Source: SG8-41 sp964521405
GTDB lineage: Bacteria; Pseudomonadota; Gammaproteobacteria; Burkholderiales; SG8-41
Direction: 5' to 3'
NCBI GenBank assembly: GCA_964521405.1
Contig: CAZFRR010000131.1
Coordinates: 1-17,169, forward strand
DNA length: 17,169 nucleotides
The position numbers were made by a program, and so were the translations under genes. The notes under the pieces are model-generated. The model saw only the letters and a list, made by a program, of their open reading frames with translations. It made no database searches and was not told where the DNA came from. Numbering within the stretch: position 1 is the stretch's first letter; each line of letters opens with the position of its first letter. This document shows positions 6,787-13,394 of this stretch, one piece after another.

Positions 6787-7674
6787 ATGCACAAGATTAT
6801 TGACGTTCGCTGCCGCCTGACCACGCCGGAGGCCGGCGCGTATTTCCGCGACCGTTTGAAGCGCCGCGGACGCTACGAGTCGATCGAAGCGTATGGCGAC
6901 GGCACGCTGGAAGGGTTCTTCAAGGAAATCGGGAAGTACGAAATTACCACGGCGGTATCGGTATCCGGTCAATCGCCCGATCTCAAGATCGGCGGACGCC
7001 CGCAGGGCGCGCGCACCACGTCCAACGACGTCATGGCGACGATCCAGAAGGAGAACTGGGGGCGATTCATCGGCGTGGCCGGCATCGACACAGGAAACGT
7101 GATTCACGATTCGATGCAGGAACTGGAGCGCAGCCACAAGCTCGGTCTGCGCGCGGTCTTCATCGAGCCCGGTCGCTCTCCGAAGTGCGACCTCGACGAC
7201 CGCCGCTTGTGGCCGTTCTACGAGCGCGTCCAGTCGCTGGACATGACCCTGATACCCCAGACCTCCGGGCTGTGGGGGGGGTTGAGCATCGATTTCGCGC
7301 ATCCGCGCCACCTGGAGCCGATTGCCGAGGACTTCCCCGGCCTTCGCATACTCGCGGGGCATGCATGCTATCCCTACGTGCGCGAGGCCATCATCGTCGC
7401 GGCGCGGCATCCGAACATCTGGCTTTCGCCGGACATGTATCTCGTGCAGATGGGGACCGATGACTGGGTCAAATCGGTTAACGGCAATTTCTTCGGGTTG
7501 CAGGATCAATTCCTGTTCGGCACCGGCTACCCCGCGATTCCGTTGAAGCCGTACATGGAAGATTTCTGGAAGCTGCCGTGGAAGCCGGACGTACTGCCGA
7601 AAATCCTCTACAAAAACGCCCTCCGCTGCTTCAAGCTGGAGGACGACCCGAAGTTCAAGGCCCTATACCCGTAG
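6787..7674 (+). CDS. Amidohydrolase-2 family protein (paralogue of 3465-4367)
   Basis: This 295-residue protein is preceded by GGGGAG at good spacing. It parallels the minus-strand gene at 3465-4367: IDVRCR (5-10), GRFIGVAGID (92-101), FIEPGRSP, DDRRLWPFYERV, PQTSGLWGG, AHPRHL (171-176), GHACYPYVREAIIVAARH (191-208), SPDMYL and ILYKNALRCFKLEDDP. The TIM-barrel His residues in HPRH and GHACYP are kept. The N-terminal HxH is D6-V-R8-C-R10, and the late Asp is Gly247 in FGTGYP. These are the same kinds of substitution as in the other two homologues, so they look like a subfamily trait and not damage. It probably acts on a related cytoplasmic substrate. No partner follows on the same strand. Confidence 0.86.
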   Translation: MHKIIDVRCRLTTPEAGAYFRDRLKRRGRYESIEAYGDGTLEGFFKEIGKYEITTAVSVSGQSPDLKIGGRPQGARTTSNDVMATIQKENWGRFIGVAGIDTGNVIHDSMQELERSHKLGLRAVFIEPGRSPKCDLDDRRLWPFYERVQSLDMTLIPQTSGLWGGLSIDFAHPRHLEPIAEDFPGLRILAGHACYPYVREAIIVAARHPNIWLSPDMYLVQMGTDDWVKSVNGNFFGLQDQFLFGTGYPAIPLKPYMEDFWKLPWKPDVLPKILYKNALRCFKLEDDPKFKALYP

Positions 7675-7774
7675 ATCGCGGCCGGCGAACGGTAAACAGG
7701 GTCAGGAAGAACCTTAGGGGACCCCTAGAGACCTCGAGCTGCATTCATGATCGTGACGAGATGGGAACTACACT

Positions 7775-7795
7775 TTCGACATTCGACTTTCGACT
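7775..7795 (-). repeat. Heptamer array E, 3 units
   Basis: Plus-strand units TTCGACA, TTCGACT, TTCGACT (AGTCGAA and TGTCGAA on the minus strand) lie in the gap between two convergent genes. The unit is the same as at 1187-1207, 10192-10205 and 13364-13377. Confidence 0.75.
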
Positions 7796-7801
7796 TGCTC
7801 G

Positions 7802-8785
7802 TCAGTCGACTTTGATGCCCGAATCCCTGACCACCTTGCCGTACTTCTCGATCTCGGCCTTGATGTAATCGCCGTACGCGGCCGGCGACGGCGTCGTGAA
7901 CGGGAAAATCCCCAGTCCGGCGAGCCGCTCCTTCACGTCCGGCATGCCGAGGATGGTATTGATCTCGGCGTGAAGCTTGGCCACGATAGCTTTGGGCGTG
8001 CCGCGCGGCGCCTGCACGCCGTACCAGTTGTCCACCGAAAAACCGGGCACCCCGGCTTCGGCGACGGTCGGCAGCTCCGCGAACTGCTCGACGCGCTTCG
8101 CGAACGTCACCGCGAGCGGCCGGATGCGGCCCGCCTTCATGCTCCCCAACGCGGTCGTCACCGTCGCGAAGATCAGCTGGATGTTCCCGCCCACGAGGTC
8201 CAACATCGCCGGCGCGCCGCCCTTGTACGGCACGTGGCTCATCTTCACGCCCGCGAGCGAACTGAACAGCTCCCCTGCGAGATGGTCGGCGAAGCCCACG
8301 CCCGAGGAGCCGTAGATCAGCTTGCCGGGATTGGCTTTCGCGTGCGCGATCAGCGCCTTCACTGAATGCGCGGGAACCGACGGGTGCACCACCAGCACGT
8401 TCAGCGCGGACACCGCGCGCGCGACCGGCTCGAAATCCTTCACCGAATCGTAGGGCAAATTGCGGTACAGGCTGGGATTCACCGCGACCGGGCCGATGGT
8501 GCCCAACACGAGCGTGTAGCCGTCGGGCGTCGCGTGCTTGGCGATGTCCATGCCGACGACGCCGTTGCCGCCCGGGCGGTTGTCCACGATCGCCTGCTGG
8601 CCCCAGGCTTCGGTGAGCTTCTGCCCGAGGGTGCGCGCCGTGACGTCGGCGCCGCCGCCGGGGACCACCGTGATGATGATGCGTATCGGCTTCGTCGGGT
8701 ACGCCGCGACCGGGTCCCTGGCGCGATCCGCCGCGGACGCGACGAACGCCGCGAGGCAAAGCAAAGCGGTGAGAAATGCGCGCAT
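7802..8785 (-). CDS. TctC/Bug-family substrate-binding protein divergent from an amidase
   Basis: This 327-residue protein has a clear signal peptide (MRAFLTALLCLAAFVASAAD) and complete Bug landmarks: YPTKPIRIIITVVPGGGADV, VDNRPGGNGVVGMD, PDGYTLVLGT, VVHPSVPAHSVKAL, HVPYKGGAPAMLDLVGGN and WYGVQAPRGTPKAIV. The second block carries N-G-V-V-G-M-D where relatives have G-I-I-G-T-E, a small pocket difference. AGGGAG sits seven bases before the ATG at 8785. The start is only 64 bp from that of the amidase on the other strand, so the two share a control region. It likely binds the amide substrate or its acid product. Confidence 0.92.
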   Translation of the reverse strand: MRAFLTALLCLAAFVASAADRARDPVAAYPTKPIRIIITVVPGGGADVTARTLGQKLTEAWGQQAIVDNRPGGNGVVGMDIAKHATPDGYTLVLGTIGPVAVNPSLYRNLPYDSVKDFEPVARAVSALNVLVVHPSVPAHSVKALIAHAKANPGKLIYGSSGVGFADHLAGELFSSLAGVKMSHVPYKGGAPAMLDLVGGNIQLIFATVTTALGSMKAGRIRPLAVTFAKRVEQFAELPTVAEAGVPGFSVDNWYGVQAPRGTPKAIVAKLHAEINTILGMPDVKERLAGLGIFPFTTPSPAAYGDYIKAEIEKYGKVVRDSGIKVD

Positions 8786-8849
8786 GGTGTTCTCCCTGAC
8801 TTAGCGTTTACTATAGCGTATTGCCCGCAAATGCGATGAGGACACGACG

Positions 8850-10154
8850 ATGACGCTCCCCGCCCGCAAACCCGCCGCATCGCCCACCGATATGACCGCG
8901 TCGGAAATCGCCGCGGCCGTCGCCTCCGGCAAGACGACATGCGAAGCGGTCGCGCGCGCCTACCTCGCGCGCATCGAGGCGCGCGAGCCGCAAGTGCTCG
9001 CGTGGCAGCACCACGAGCCCGCGCAGGTCATTGCGCAGGCGCGCGCGCTCGACGCCAGCGGCAAGTGCGGCCCGCTCGTCGGCGTGCCGTTCGGCATCAA
9101 GGACATCATCGACACCTGCGACCTGCCGACCGAAATGGGCTCGCCCATCTACAAGGGCCACCGCCCGCGGGGAGACGCGGCGTGCGTTGCGTTGACGCGC
9201 AAGGCGGGCGGCGTGTTGATGGGCAAGACCGTCACCACCGAATTCGCCAACCGCTTCCCGGGCAAGACGCGCAACCCGTACGATCCGGCGCGCACGCCCG
9301 GCGGCTCCTCCAGCGGGTCGGCCGCCGCCGTCGCCGACGGCATGGCGGCACTCGCCATCGGCACGCAGACCACCGGGTCCACCATTCGTCCGGCTGCGTA
9401 CTGCGGCGTGTTCGGTTACCGCCCGACCTACGGCGACCTGCGCTGCGTCGGGGTCAAGGAAGCGTCGGGCTCTCTCGACACGCTGGGACTGTTCGCGCGC
9501 TCGATCGATGACATCGAGCTCTATCGCAGCGTGCTGCTGGACGCGGATCCCAAGCCACTTCCGGACGAGTCGCGCGCGCCGCGCATCGGCTTCTGCCGCA
9601 CGCCGTTCTGGCCCCGCGTCGAGCCCGGCACGCAGAAGTTGATCGAAGACGCCGCAGCCAAGCTCGCGCGCGCCGGCGCGCAGGTGAAGGACGTGGAGCT
9701 GCCGAGGGAATTCGACGACATCGAGGAAACGCACCGCTGGATCTCGAGCTACGAGTTCGCGCGCAATTTCACCTGGGAGATCGAGAACCACTGGGACAAG
9801 CTGAGCGAGATGCTGCGCAACGGGCGCCTGAAGGACGGGCTCTCGTGCAGCTTTGAGAAGTATCGCGACGCGCGCGACCGCGCCGAGCGTTGCCGCGAGC
9901 GGATGGCGGCGGTGTTTGGCGACCACGACGTACTGCTGACGGCGGCGGCGGCCGGCGAGGCGCCGGTCGGGCTCAATGCGACGGGGGATGCGTCGTTCTG
10001 CCTGATCTGGACTACGACCTACGTGCCGTGCCTCACGCTGCCGGTGTTCAAGGGCCCGCACGGCCTGCCCGTCGGCCTGCAGTTGATCGGCAAGCGCAAC
10101 GCCGACCGCGCCCTCTTTGCCGCCGCGAAGTGGGTCTACAGGGCACTCACCTAA
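8850..10154 (+). CDS. Amidase-signature family hydrolase
   Basis: This 434-residue protein contains the complete Ser-cisSer-Lys triad of the amidase-signature family: Lys84 in FGIKDIIDT, the cis-Ser at Ser153 in PGGSSSGSAAAVADG, and the nucleophile Ser177 in GTQTTGSTIRPAAYCGV. The spacing of 24 residues between the two serines is as in characterised members. Families in this group hydrolyse amides, for example GatA, fatty-acid amide hydrolase and malonamidase. No GatB or GatC is present, so a free-standing catabolic amidase is more likely than a tRNA amidotransferase subunit. The start at 8850 has GAGGAC upstream; a Met at residue 15 is an alternative. Its partner is the divergent Bug gene. 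The C-terminal GLPVGLQLIGKRNADRALF is also typical. Confidence 0.92.
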   Translation: MTLPARKPAASPTDMTASEIAAAVASGKTTCEAVARAYLARIEAREPQVLAWQHHEPAQVIAQARALDASGKCGPLVGVPFGIKDIIDTCDLPTEMGSPIYKGHRPRGDAACVALTRKAGGVLMGKTVTTEFANRFPGKTRNPYDPARTPGGSSSGSAAAVADGMAALAIGTQTTGSTIRPAAYCGVFGYRPTYGDLRCVGVKEASGSLDTLGLFARSIDDIELYRSVLLDADPKPLPDESRAPRIGFCRTPFWPRVEPGTQKLIEDAAAKLARAGAQVKDVELPREFDDIEETHRWISSYEFARNFTWEIENHWDKLSEMLRNGRLKDGLSCSFEKYRDARDRAERCRERMAAVFGDHDVLLTAAAAGEAPVGLNATGDASFCLIWTTTYVPCLTLPVFKGPHGLPVGLQLIGKRNADRALFAAAKWVYRALT

Positions 10155-10184
10155 CGGGCTGAGCGCCACTTCGCGGCGAAGTCG

Positions 10185-10205
10185 ATTGCCTTTCGACTTT
10201 CGACT
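10185..10205 (-). repeat. Heptamer array F, 3 in-phase units of two types
   Basis: ATTGCCT is followed in the same 7-bp phase by TTCGACT twice. On the minus strand these are AGTCGAA, AGTCGAA, AGGCAAT. The array begins about 30 bp after the amidase stop codon. Confidence 0.6.
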
Positions 10206-10245
10206 TGGGGCTTCACCCCTTGTGCTCGTGCAGGCAGCAGCAGAT

Positions 10246-10324
10246 ATAGGGTCAGACTCGATTTTCATTGGGCGGTAGCCAGGACAGCGTGAGACCTATA
10301 CAGGAAATTCGAGTCTGACCCTAT
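10246..10324. mobile_element. REP-like hairpin element inserted in a Bug gene
   Basis: A 79-bp element has 21-bp terminal inverted repeats: 10246-10266 starts ATAGGGTCAGACTCG, and 10304-10324 is its reverse complement with one mismatch. The GGGTCAGACTCG core resembles the ends of the RAYT-like element at 12280-12534 (GGGGCCAGACTCG). It carries no transposase and so looks like a non-autonomous REP/MITE copy mobilised in trans. It interrupts the gene at 10265-10639 and supplies that frame's last codons and stop. Confidence 0.75.
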
Positions 10325-10639
10325 TTCCACGATCGCCGGCACCCGGACGAAAGTATTCGAGACCGACAGCAGCGTGTAACCGTCGGGCGGCGAGCCCTTG
10401 ACGTAGCGGGTGCCGACCAGCGCGCTCGCGCCGGGACGGCTCTCGACCACGACCGGCTGTCCCAACGCCTTCGTGAACTGCTCCGCGTAGGCGCGCGCCA
10501 CCGTATCCTGGTTCCCGCCCGGCGCCACCGGGTTGATGATGCGGACCAGCTTGGCGGGATACGGCGCGCCCTGGCTCCAGCTGTCCACCGTCCACGCCGA
10601 AAACAGGAGTGCTGCGATGACAGACGTGACGCGGTTCAT
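10265..10639 (-). pseudogene. TctC/Bug substrate-binding protein truncated by the REP-like element
   Basis: The frame starts at ATG 10639 with a signal peptide (VIAALLFSAWTVDSWSQ) and the first third of a Bug fold: YPAKLVRIINPVAPGGNQDTV, VESRPGASALVGTRYV and PDGYTLLSVSNT. After VPAIVE, at about residue 105, the sequence enters the hairpin element and ends 20 codons later in unrelated residues. Intact family members here are 320-340 residues, so roughly two thirds are missing, including the HVPYKG pocket segment. No Bug sequence resumes past 10246. No good ribosome-binding site is present. It follows the sugar-dehydrogenase-like gene on the same strand, and may once have been its operon partner. 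Confidence 0.85.
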
Positions 10640-10655
10640 GTCCCAGTTTGCAATC

Positions 10656-10678
10656 AAAGGGGCCAGCCTGGCCCCTTT
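10656..10678. terminator. 23-bp near-perfect palindrome, probable terminator or REP fragment
   Basis: AAAGGGGCCAG (10656-10666) and CTGGCCCCTTT (10668-10678) are perfect reverse complements around a single base. It lies just past the stop of the minus-strand gene at 10682 and would form a GC-rich hairpin followed by TTTGATT on that strand. The AAAGGGGCCAG arm is identical to the ends of the RAYT element at 12280, so it may be a captured element end that now serves as a terminator. Confidence 0.55.
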
Positions 10679-10681
10679 GCT

Positions 10682-12187
10682 TTACCTCGAATCTGGAACG
10701 AGCATTCGGATGGTGCCGTCCTGTCTCGACGTGATGAGCAGTTCGCCGTCGCGCGTCTGGCTGATGAAGAAATCGGCGCGGGCGATCTTGGAGCCGATTT
10801 TCCGATCGATGAGCTCCTGCAGCGACACGTTCACCCGGTTGCCGCCGGCGTCCCGCTCGTAGAGCTGCACTTCCTCGATGGGCGCCACGGTGCGGGGAAT
10901 CCCGTCGTCGGCCTTCTTCATCGCGGCGAGGTCGGCGGCAAAGACGCGGCCGTTCTGAATGTCGCCAAAGACATACTTTCCGCGCAGTGCGGCAATCCGG
11001 CCGTGATACGGGAAGCCAGCGGTTATCCCCCGCCCTTCGTCGTGGTCGTACATCGCGACCGGATACGTGAAGCCGTCCTTCTGGCGCCCGTCCACGATTT
11101 CCTCGGGCAGCGGGTTGAGCTCGTTCAGCGCGCCACCGCGCCAGCGGCCGTTCTCCCAGTAACCTTCGAGCTTCATCCAGCCATAGTTCCCGCCGTTGCG
11201 GACGATATTGATCTCTTCGATGTGGTTCATCCCGATGTCGTTGGCGAACATCGTCCCGTCGGTGTCCCATGACACACGGTGGGCGTTGCGGAATCCGTAG
11301 GCGTAGATTTCGCCCAACGCATTCGGGTCCGAGGCGAATTTGTTGGCCTTTGGAATCGTGTAGTCGCCGAGGCCTTTCACGCCGCGGGTGACCGATGGAC
11401 TGCGCGGATCGATGCGCAGGATGGCGGTGACGATCGAATCGAGACGCTGCGTCTGCGCCGGGTTGCTCGCATTCGGCCCGGCCCCATTGCTGAATCCATG
11501 ATCGCTGCCGCTGGTGTAGATGAGGCCGTAGTCCACGTCTCCGGGTTTGGCCGTCGGGTTGAATTCGAGCGTCCCCACGGGGGGATGAATAAAGTTGGCC
11601 ACCACGTGGGCGGTGCGCAGAACCTCGCGCCGGGTGCCCGCAAACACGTTGGCGGCCGGATTCGTCGCGCGCCACTCGGTGATGATGTTGTGGTAGGTCA
11701 CGTCCTTCAAGCCGTAGCCGGGCGGGATGAAGTCGGGCGTCGCAGGATTGCCGGGCCCACGCTCCGAATGCGCGGTATAGAAGAGGCCGTTCCTCGCGAA
11801 CTCCGGATGAAAGGCAAACCCGGTGAAACCGGTGCTCAGCCGGTTGTAGACCCCGCGCGGAAACGTCTCCGCCAGATTCGCGTACACCTGTGGCTGGGCT
11901 TTCGAGTCGATCAGATACAGGAATCCGCGCGCGTCGTTGGCGAAGCGGCGGCCGTCGGGAAGGTCGCGCACGAGGCTCACCCGAGCCCAGCCGGCCGGTT
12001 TCGTGTCCTCCTCGGCGGGGCGAATTCCGCGGGTGTCCGGCAGGCGCGCCAGCTCCACGATTTCGACCGCCAGGCCGCGTTTCTCGATGGGGGCCGGAAT
12101 CGGGTTGCTGGTGATTTGGGCCGATACCGAACCTGCGGCCACGATTGCGAGCAGCGGCACGATGAATTGCAGCTTTCGTTTGCGCAT
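10682..12187 (-). CDS. Secreted PQQ-type glucose/sorbosone dehydrogenase-like protein
   Basis: This 501-residue protein starts at ATG 12187 with GGGGAGG five bases upstream and a signal peptide (IVPLLAIVAAGSVSAQ). The rest resembles the six-bladed propeller of soluble glucose/sorbosone dehydrogenases: FTGFAFHPEFARNGLFYTAH (about 121-140), TLEFNPTAKPGDVDYGLIY, AILRIDPRSP, EIYAYGFRNAHRVSWD, EEINIVRNGGNYGWMKLEG, GKYVFGDIQNGRVFAADL and ELLITSRQDGTIRMLV. Such proteins act in the periplasm and oxidise sugars or aldehydes with PQQ; catalytic residues cannot be assigned confidently by eye. It is bracketed by AAAGGGGCCAG-type sequences at 10656 and 12280. The truncated Bug gene follows on the same strand. 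Confidence 0.82.
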   Translation of the reverse strand: MRKRKLQFIVPLLAIVAAGSVSAQITSNPIPAPIEKRGLAVEIVELARLPDTRGIRPAEEDTKPAGWARVSLVRDLPDGRRFANDARGFLYLIDSKAQPQVYANLAETFPRGVYNRLSTGFTGFAFHPEFARNGLFYTAHSERGPGNPATPDFIPPGYGLKDVTYHNIITEWRATNPAANVFAGTRREVLRTAHVVANFIHPPVGTLEFNPTAKPGDVDYGLIYTSGSDHGFSNGAGPNASNPAQTQRLDSIVTAILRIDPRSPSVTRGVKGLGDYTIPKANKFASDPNALGEIYAYGFRNAHRVSWDTDGTMFANDIGMNHIEEINIVRNGGNYGWMKLEGYWENGRWRGGALNELNPLPEEIVDGRQKDGFTYPVAMYDHDEGRGITAGFPYHGRIAALRGKYVFGDIQNGRVFAADLAAMKKADDGIPRTVAPIEEVQLYERDAGGNRVNVSLQELIDRKIGSKIARADFFISQTRDGELLITSRQDGTIRMLVPDSR

Positions 12188-12279
12188 GGAACCTCCCCGG
12201 TCAGATAGTATCTGGTGTCCCGGACAATCCACTGACATCCGCGATCGGCTTCATCCTACACCGTTACCGCAGAAGAATT

Positions 12280-12534
12280 AAAGGGGCCAGACTCGCATTA
12301 TTCTAGACTCGTTCGACCACATCGGCGCGCACACGCGGTCTACCGCGTGGCTTTGCCTCTCGGCGAATGCCTGTCATCTGCTCGATCTTCGCGTGAAACT
12401 GGTTATTCCCCACCGGTTTGCCTTGATTGATAGCGAGGCGGATATCTTCGATCGCCGCGCGCTCAAGATGGCCGCGGAATAACGCGCGGTACGCCGCCCG
12501 CCTCAATTCTCAATAATTCGAGCCTGGCCCCTTT
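12280..12534 (-). mobile_element. Decayed RAYT/REP element with 23-bp inverted ends
   Basis: Arms at 12280-12302 (AAAGGGGCCAGACTCGCATT and on) and 12512-12534 are reverse complements at 21 of 23 positions. They bracket a short fragment of a REP-associated tyrosine transposase. Only about 255 bp remain, so the copy cannot move by itself. The right end is followed by a partial tandem duplication at 12526-12555. Confidence 0.7.
12303..12506 (-). pseudogene. C-terminal remnant of a RAYT (REP-associated tyrosine) transposase
   Basis: A frame of 67 codons from a TTG reads YRALFRGHLERAAIEDIR, then LAINQGKPVGNNQFHAKIEQ, and a basic PRGRPR near the end. This matches the C-terminal region of RAYT/IS200-like Y1 transposases, where a Y-x-x-L-F helix is followed by EIR..N.G..LGN..F...IE and a GRP tail. 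The N-terminal catalytic part with the HUH motif and Tyr is absent. No ATG or ribosome-binding site is available. The fragment lies inside the 23-bp inverted repeats. It is a dead relic and probably not expressed. Confidence 0.75.
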
Positions 12535-12555
12535 GATTGGGGCCCCTTTGATTCG
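12526..12555. repeat. 15-bp tandem duplication at the RAYT element end
   Basis: GGCCCCTTTGATTGG at 12526-12540 is followed directly by GGCCCCTTTGATTCG at 12541-12555, with one late mismatch. It duplicates the outer edge of the right inverted repeat. Confidence 0.8.
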
Positions 12556-12567
12556 GGAGGAGGCAAG

Positions 12568-12738
12568 ATGCGTGTTCGCATCGCGTTACTTCAACCGCCG
12601 ATTCAGATCAACGTGATATACGGCAGCAGATTCATGGCGAATCGAAATACCGCGTTGAATATCGGCACACCGAGAATTGACAACAAGATCAAGCCCATAA
12701 ACAACATGCCGCCGTATCGGTCATTCAACGCCGTGTAA
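12568..12738 (+). pseudogene. Possible 5' stub of a lost gene (MRVRIALLQPPIQ)
   Basis: A strong Shine-Dalgarno (GGGAGGAGG, 12556-12564) precedes ATG 12568, which opens MRVRIALLQPPIQINV. A hydrophobic strand ending in QPP at the N-terminus is common in B12-binding radical SAM proteins and some other nucleotide-binding folds. After about 12 codons the frame runs antisense through the 3' end of the M50 protease gene and stops at 12738, so its later part is meaningless. It may be the start of a gene whose body was lost at the RAYT boundary. Chance is a real alternative. Confidence 0.25.
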
Positions 12739-13244
12739 CGCTGCGCCAGTGGCCGTGGCAGAAAGTACGGCAGGATGTAATGCCCGTCCAGTGGCCCCAG
12801 CGGAATCAGGTTAAACACCATCAACAACAGGTTAATGCCGACCAGTATGCTGAAAAACCGGTCCGCTGCAGGGTTGAGAAAGCTCTCCCACCCGGCCTGT
12901 GCGCCGTAGCGGTATAAATTCCACGCCACCACGGCGATCAACAGATTCGCGATGGGTCCTGCTGCGGCGACCATGAGTTGCGCCCAGAGGGAGTTGTAGT
13001 TACGCGGATTGGTCGGCACCGGTTTCGCATAACCAAATCCCACCAGCACGACCATCAACAGCCCCACCGGATCGATATGCGCGATCGGATTCAGGGTTAA
13101 TCGCCCCAATCTCTCGGCGGTATCGTCACCAAAGCATTTGGCAGCGAACGCGTGTCCGAACTCATGAAACGACAGGGATATGATCAGGGCAACGATGATC
13201 AAACCGAACAGCGCTACCTGACCCTGGAACAACAGTGGGAGCAT
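12603..13244 (-). CDS. Site-2 protease-like M50 family membrane metalloprotease
   Basis: This 213-residue protein has several transmembrane segments. Zinc-binding HEFGH lies at residues 27-31 within the first helix pair, and NLIPLGPLDG, with Asp153 as the third ligand, lies in a later helix. The arrangement fits the short M50B rhomboid-like/site-2 protease group that lacks a PDZ domain. NPIAHIDPVG (52-61) is another family hallmark. It would cleave membrane-embedded substrates, possibly anti-sigma factors or signal peptides; its target is unknown. The start at 13244 lacks a clear ribosome-binding site, so a different start is possible. Base composition looks less GC-rich than in the neighbours, and a RAYT relic and a heptamer array border it, both hints of acquired DNA. 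Confidence 0.88.
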   Translation of the reverse strand: MLPLLFQGQVALFGLIIVALIISLSFHEFGHAFAAKCFGDDTAERLGRLTLNPIAHIDPVGLLMVVLVGFGYAKPVPTNPRNYNSLWAQLMVAAAGPIANLLIAVVAWNLYRYGAQAGWESFLNPAADRFFSILVGINLLLMVFNLIPLGPLDGHYILPYFLPRPLAQRYTALNDRYGGMLFMGLILLSILGVPIFNAVFRFAMNLLPYITLI

Positions 13245-13258
13245 TTGCGATCAAAACC

Positions 13259-13360
13259 TTAGAGGACCACGATTATTTCCTGACAGGTAACTTCCTGGTA
13301 AACAGGGGCCTCCCCTTCGAGGAAGTAGGCGGTAATAACCCAACCTCCTGTCGTTTTCCG
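13259..13360 (-). pseudogene. Possible C-terminal fragment ending at TAA 13259-13261
   Basis: Just upstream of the M50 gene, the minus strand holds about 33 codons reading TGGWVITAYFLEGEAPVYQE and then VTCQEIIVVL before a stop. It has protein-like composition, with a beta-strand-like VITAYFL. The frame runs back into the heptamer array with no start codon, so any longer gene has been cut there. The family was not recognised, and it may be chance. Confidence 0.22.
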
Positions 13361-13363
13361 ACT

Positions 13364-13391
13364 TTCGACTTTCGACTTTCGCCTTTTGCCT
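13364..13391 (-). repeat. Heptamer array G, 4 in-phase units of mixed type
   Basis: Plus-strand units TTCGACT, TTCGACT, TTCGCCT and TTTGCCT follow one another without a phase shift, preceded by an imperfect TTCCGACT. The minus-strand order is AGGCAAA, AGGCGAA, AGTCGAA, AGTCGAA. A single array thus bridges the AGTCGAA and GGCNNAA types. Confidence 0.8.
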
Positions 13392-13394
13392 TGG

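Noticed and set aside
6130..7509. A long minus-strand frame spanning the divergent Bug/amidohydrolase region
   Set aside because: It crosses two well-supported genes and the intergenic gap in the wrong frame. No family features were found.
7715..7727. TAGGGG-A-CCCCTA palindrome as a terminator between convergent genes
   Set aside because: The arms are short, with a single central base, and no T run follows. Too weak to call.
8786..8849. Sigma-70 promoters in the 64-bp divergent Bug/amidase gap
   Set aside because: A TATAGT-like sequence is present on the minus strand but no properly spaced -35 box was found.
10168..10182. ACTTCG-CGG-CGAAGT hairpin after the amidase as a terminator
   Set aside because: The 6-bp stem has no T run. 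It could pair, but the evidence is insufficient.
8811..10268. A 485-codon minus-strand frame opposite the amidase
   Set aside because: It is an antisense shadow of GC-rich coding sequence. The plus strand carries an unambiguous amidase with complete catalytic residues.
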